Of a DNA stretch of 22,892 nucleotides, positions 21,764 to 22,892 are shown in pieces. A model generated the notes under the pieces. That model saw nothing but the letters and a program-made list of their open reading frames with translations. It searched no databases and was not told the DNA's origin. The DNA is from JAABQT01 sp035459025 (GTDB lineage: Bacteria; Pseudomonadota; Gammaproteobacteria; Burkholderiales; SG8-39). The position numbers and the translations under genes are program-made. Location of the stretch: NCBI GenBank assembly GCA_035459025.1, contig DATHYT010000093.1:1-22892 (forward strand), in the 5' to 3' direction. Positions within the stretch are counted from its first letter, which is position 1; every line of letters begins with the position of its first letter.

Positions 21764-21786
21764 CTCATCTAGCCGTCCCCTGTTCC
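21741..21786. repeat. REP-like GGGGAC/GTCCCC element
   Basis: GGGGAC (21745-21750) and GTCCCC (21775-21780) form a perfect 6-bp outer stem around the CCTCATTTTT segment, followed by TGTTCC. The arrangement resembles dispersed repeats often found between genes in proteobacteria and linked to REP-associated transposases. AGCCGTCCCC occurs here (21771-21780) and again at 1236-1245 in this window. The family assignment is from memory and not verified. Confidence 0.4.
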
Positions 21787-21835
21787 GGGTACCCCGCCGT
21801 GCGGCCGTTGGAGTAGGCTTCGCGCGGGAGCAGCG

Positions 21836-22486
21836 GTGGACATCCCCGAATCCGGCCCGGCCACCATCGCGCTCGTCGAGGATGACGACGAGGCGCGCAA
21901 GCGTCTTGTTGCGTCCATAAATTCAGATAGCTCGCTGCGGCTCGTCGGGGAATACGCCACGGGGGCCAAGGCGCTCGCCGGGCTCGCGGCATCCGCGCCC
22001 GACGTGTTCCTGGTCGACCTCGGACTGCCCGACATGCCGGGACTGGAGGTCGTGAAGCGCGTCGCCGAGAAACATCCCGCCTGCGACATCCTCGTCGTCA
22101 CTGTGTTCGGCGATGAAGAGAGCGTAATCGGCGCGTTCGAGGCGGGCGCGCGCGGCTACCTCCTGAAGGGCGCGCTCGAGCGCGACATCGCCGAGGACAT
22201 CCGGCACCTGAGGAATGGCGGCTCGCCCTTGTCGCCGGTCATCGCGCGCCAGGTGCTCAAGCGCCTCGTGCCGACCAAGGCGGCGCCGGCGAAGGACGTG
22301 CTTACCCCGCGCGAGACCGAGATCCTGAATGCCATCGCGCGCGGCTTCAGCTACGCCGAGACCGCGGACCTGCTGCACCTTTCGGTGCAGACGGTGCACA
22401 CGCACCTGAAGAACATCTACAAGAAGCTCGCGGTGCACTCGAAGACCGAAGCCGTGTTCGAGGCCGATCGCAGGCGGCTGCTGTGA
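21836..22486 (+). CDS. NarL/FixJ-type response regulator with LuxR HTH
   Basis: The gene starts at GTG 21836 behind GGGAG (21826-21830). The 216-residue protein has a receiver domain (about 9-125) with the acidic pocket E15-D16-D17, phosphoacceptor D61 (VFLVDLGLPDMPG), T89 and K111 (YLLKG). A LuxR-type helix-turn-helix follows (about 154-210, LTPRETEILNAIARGFSYAE and SVQTVHTHLKNIYKKL). Phosphorylation would drive dimerisation and DNA binding. Its TGA overlaps the GTG of the next gene, which is probably its sensor partner. Target genes are unknown; nothing links it specifically to the catabolic block. Confidence 0.93.
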   Translation: MDIPESGPATIALVEDDDEARKRLVASINSDSSLRLVGEYATGAKALAGLAASAPDVFLVDLGLPDMPGLEVVKRVAEKHPACDILVVTVFGDEESVIGAFEAGARGYLLKGALERDIAEDIRHLRNGGSPLSPVIARQVLKRLVPTKAAPAKDVLTPRETEILNAIARGFSYAETADLLHLSVQTVHTHLKNIYKKLAVHSKTEAVFEADRRRLL

Positions 22487-22892
22487 GGCGGCTCGTCGCG
22501 ACGCTGCTGTTCGCGTTTGCGTTGCCGGCGTTCGCTTCGCACGATGGCGTGCGTGTTTTCGAGCGCGCCGATCGCATTCAGACGGAGGCGTATCTGATTC
22601 CGGGCGACGAATGGGACTGGAGGCCGGGCGCACTGCCGCACAACTGGTATGCCGATTCGCCGCCGTTTTCCCAGGTGTGGTACCGGCTGCGCTTCAGCCT
22701 CGACCATGCACCGTACGTTGGACACAGTCTCTACCTCGCGCGCCTGCCCGTCACGGATCTCACCGTCTACGTGAACGAGCGCCAGATCTGGCGCCTGACC
22801 GAGCGCAACGCGCGCGGCTCGGCGCTCACCGCGTTGCTCATTACGGTGCCGACCGACCTGCTGCGTGCGGGAGAGAACGTGATCCATCTGCA
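22483..22892 (+). CDS. Exported N-terminus of a probable membrane sensor kinase (3' end outside window)
   Basis: GTG 22483 overlaps the response regulator stop (GTGA), and the frame is open to the end of the window, giving 136 complete codons. The product starts with a signal peptide (RRLVATLLFAFALPAFA, cleavage near residue 18). An extracytoplasmic beta-rich domain follows, with WDWRPGALPHNWYADS, QVWYRLRFSLDH, LYLARLPVTDLTVYVNERQ and AGENVIHL. This pattern resembles the galactose-binding-like jelly-roll domain in front of membrane-embedded sensor histidine kinases. The kinase part is not visible, so the assignment rests on the response regulator next to it. It could also be another surface or periplasmic protein. 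Confidence 0.65.
   Translation, partial: MRRLVATLLFAFALPAFASHDGVRVFERADRIQTEAYLIPGDEWDWRPGALPHNWYADSPPFSQVWYRLRFSLDHAPYVGHSLYLARLPVTDLTVYVNERQIWRLTERNARGSALTALLITVPTDLLRAGENVIHL

Overview
The window is a gene-dense, high-GC stretch with almost no intergenic space. It looks like the chromosome of a betaproteobacterium, probably Burkholderiales-like. This is inferred from the Bug-type (TctC) solute receptor, the molybdenum hydroxylase operon, the Liv-type ABC operon, the D-aminoacylase-like amidohydrolase and the DUF502 and bactofilin proteins, not from a marker gene. No rRNA, tRNA, CRISPR array, insertion sequence or origin was seen. The longest gene-free gap is about 130 bp.

Left edge (1-1209): the 3' part of pcm (protein-L-isoaspartate methyltransferase), then a compact toxin-first toxin-antitoxin pair (RelE/HigB-like toxin, XRE antitoxin). 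The pair has a recognisable promoter whose spacer and -10 are overlapped by an inverted repeat.

Catabolic block (1247-16973): an isocitrate/isopropylmalate dehydrogenase family gene on the minus strand diverges from a tightly overlapping plus-strand series. That series holds the FAD, 2Fe-2S and molybdopterin subunits of a xanthine-dehydrogenase-family hydroxylase and a zeta-class GST resembling maleylacetoacetate isomerase. After a 79 bp gap comes a complete branched-chain-type ABC importer (binding protein, two permeases, two ATPases). A cupin gene converges on the last ATPase and overlaps it. Then come a MetE catalytic-domain protein, a second GST, a VOC/glyoxalase-fold protein, an intradiol ring-cleavage dioxygenase (minus strand), a Bug receptor and a GhrA-like 2-hydroxyacid dehydrogenase. 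Together they suggest uptake and oxidation of an aromatic or N-heteroaromatic compound: import, hydroxylation, ring cleavage, isomerisation, 2-oxo/2-hydroxyacid handling. The substrate cannot be read from the sequence.

Right part (17089-22892): a DUF502 membrane protein and an SDR dehydrogenase on the minus strand, and divergently, only 20 bp away, an N-acyl-D-amino-acid deacylase-like amidohydrolase. Next are a bactofilin, an HtrA-like protein whose three catalytic residues all appear replaced, a terminator/repeat-like element, and a LuxR-type response regulator overlapping the start of a protein with a signal peptide, probably its sensor kinase, cut by the window edge.

The points most worth a second look are the inactive-looking HtrA protein beside bactofilin with a perfect hairpin abutting its start codon; the catabolic block with its unusual hydroxylase pocket motifs and stand-alone MetE domain; the 20 bp divergent promoter with overlapping -10 elements; and the antisense overlap between the cupin and the ABC ATPase.
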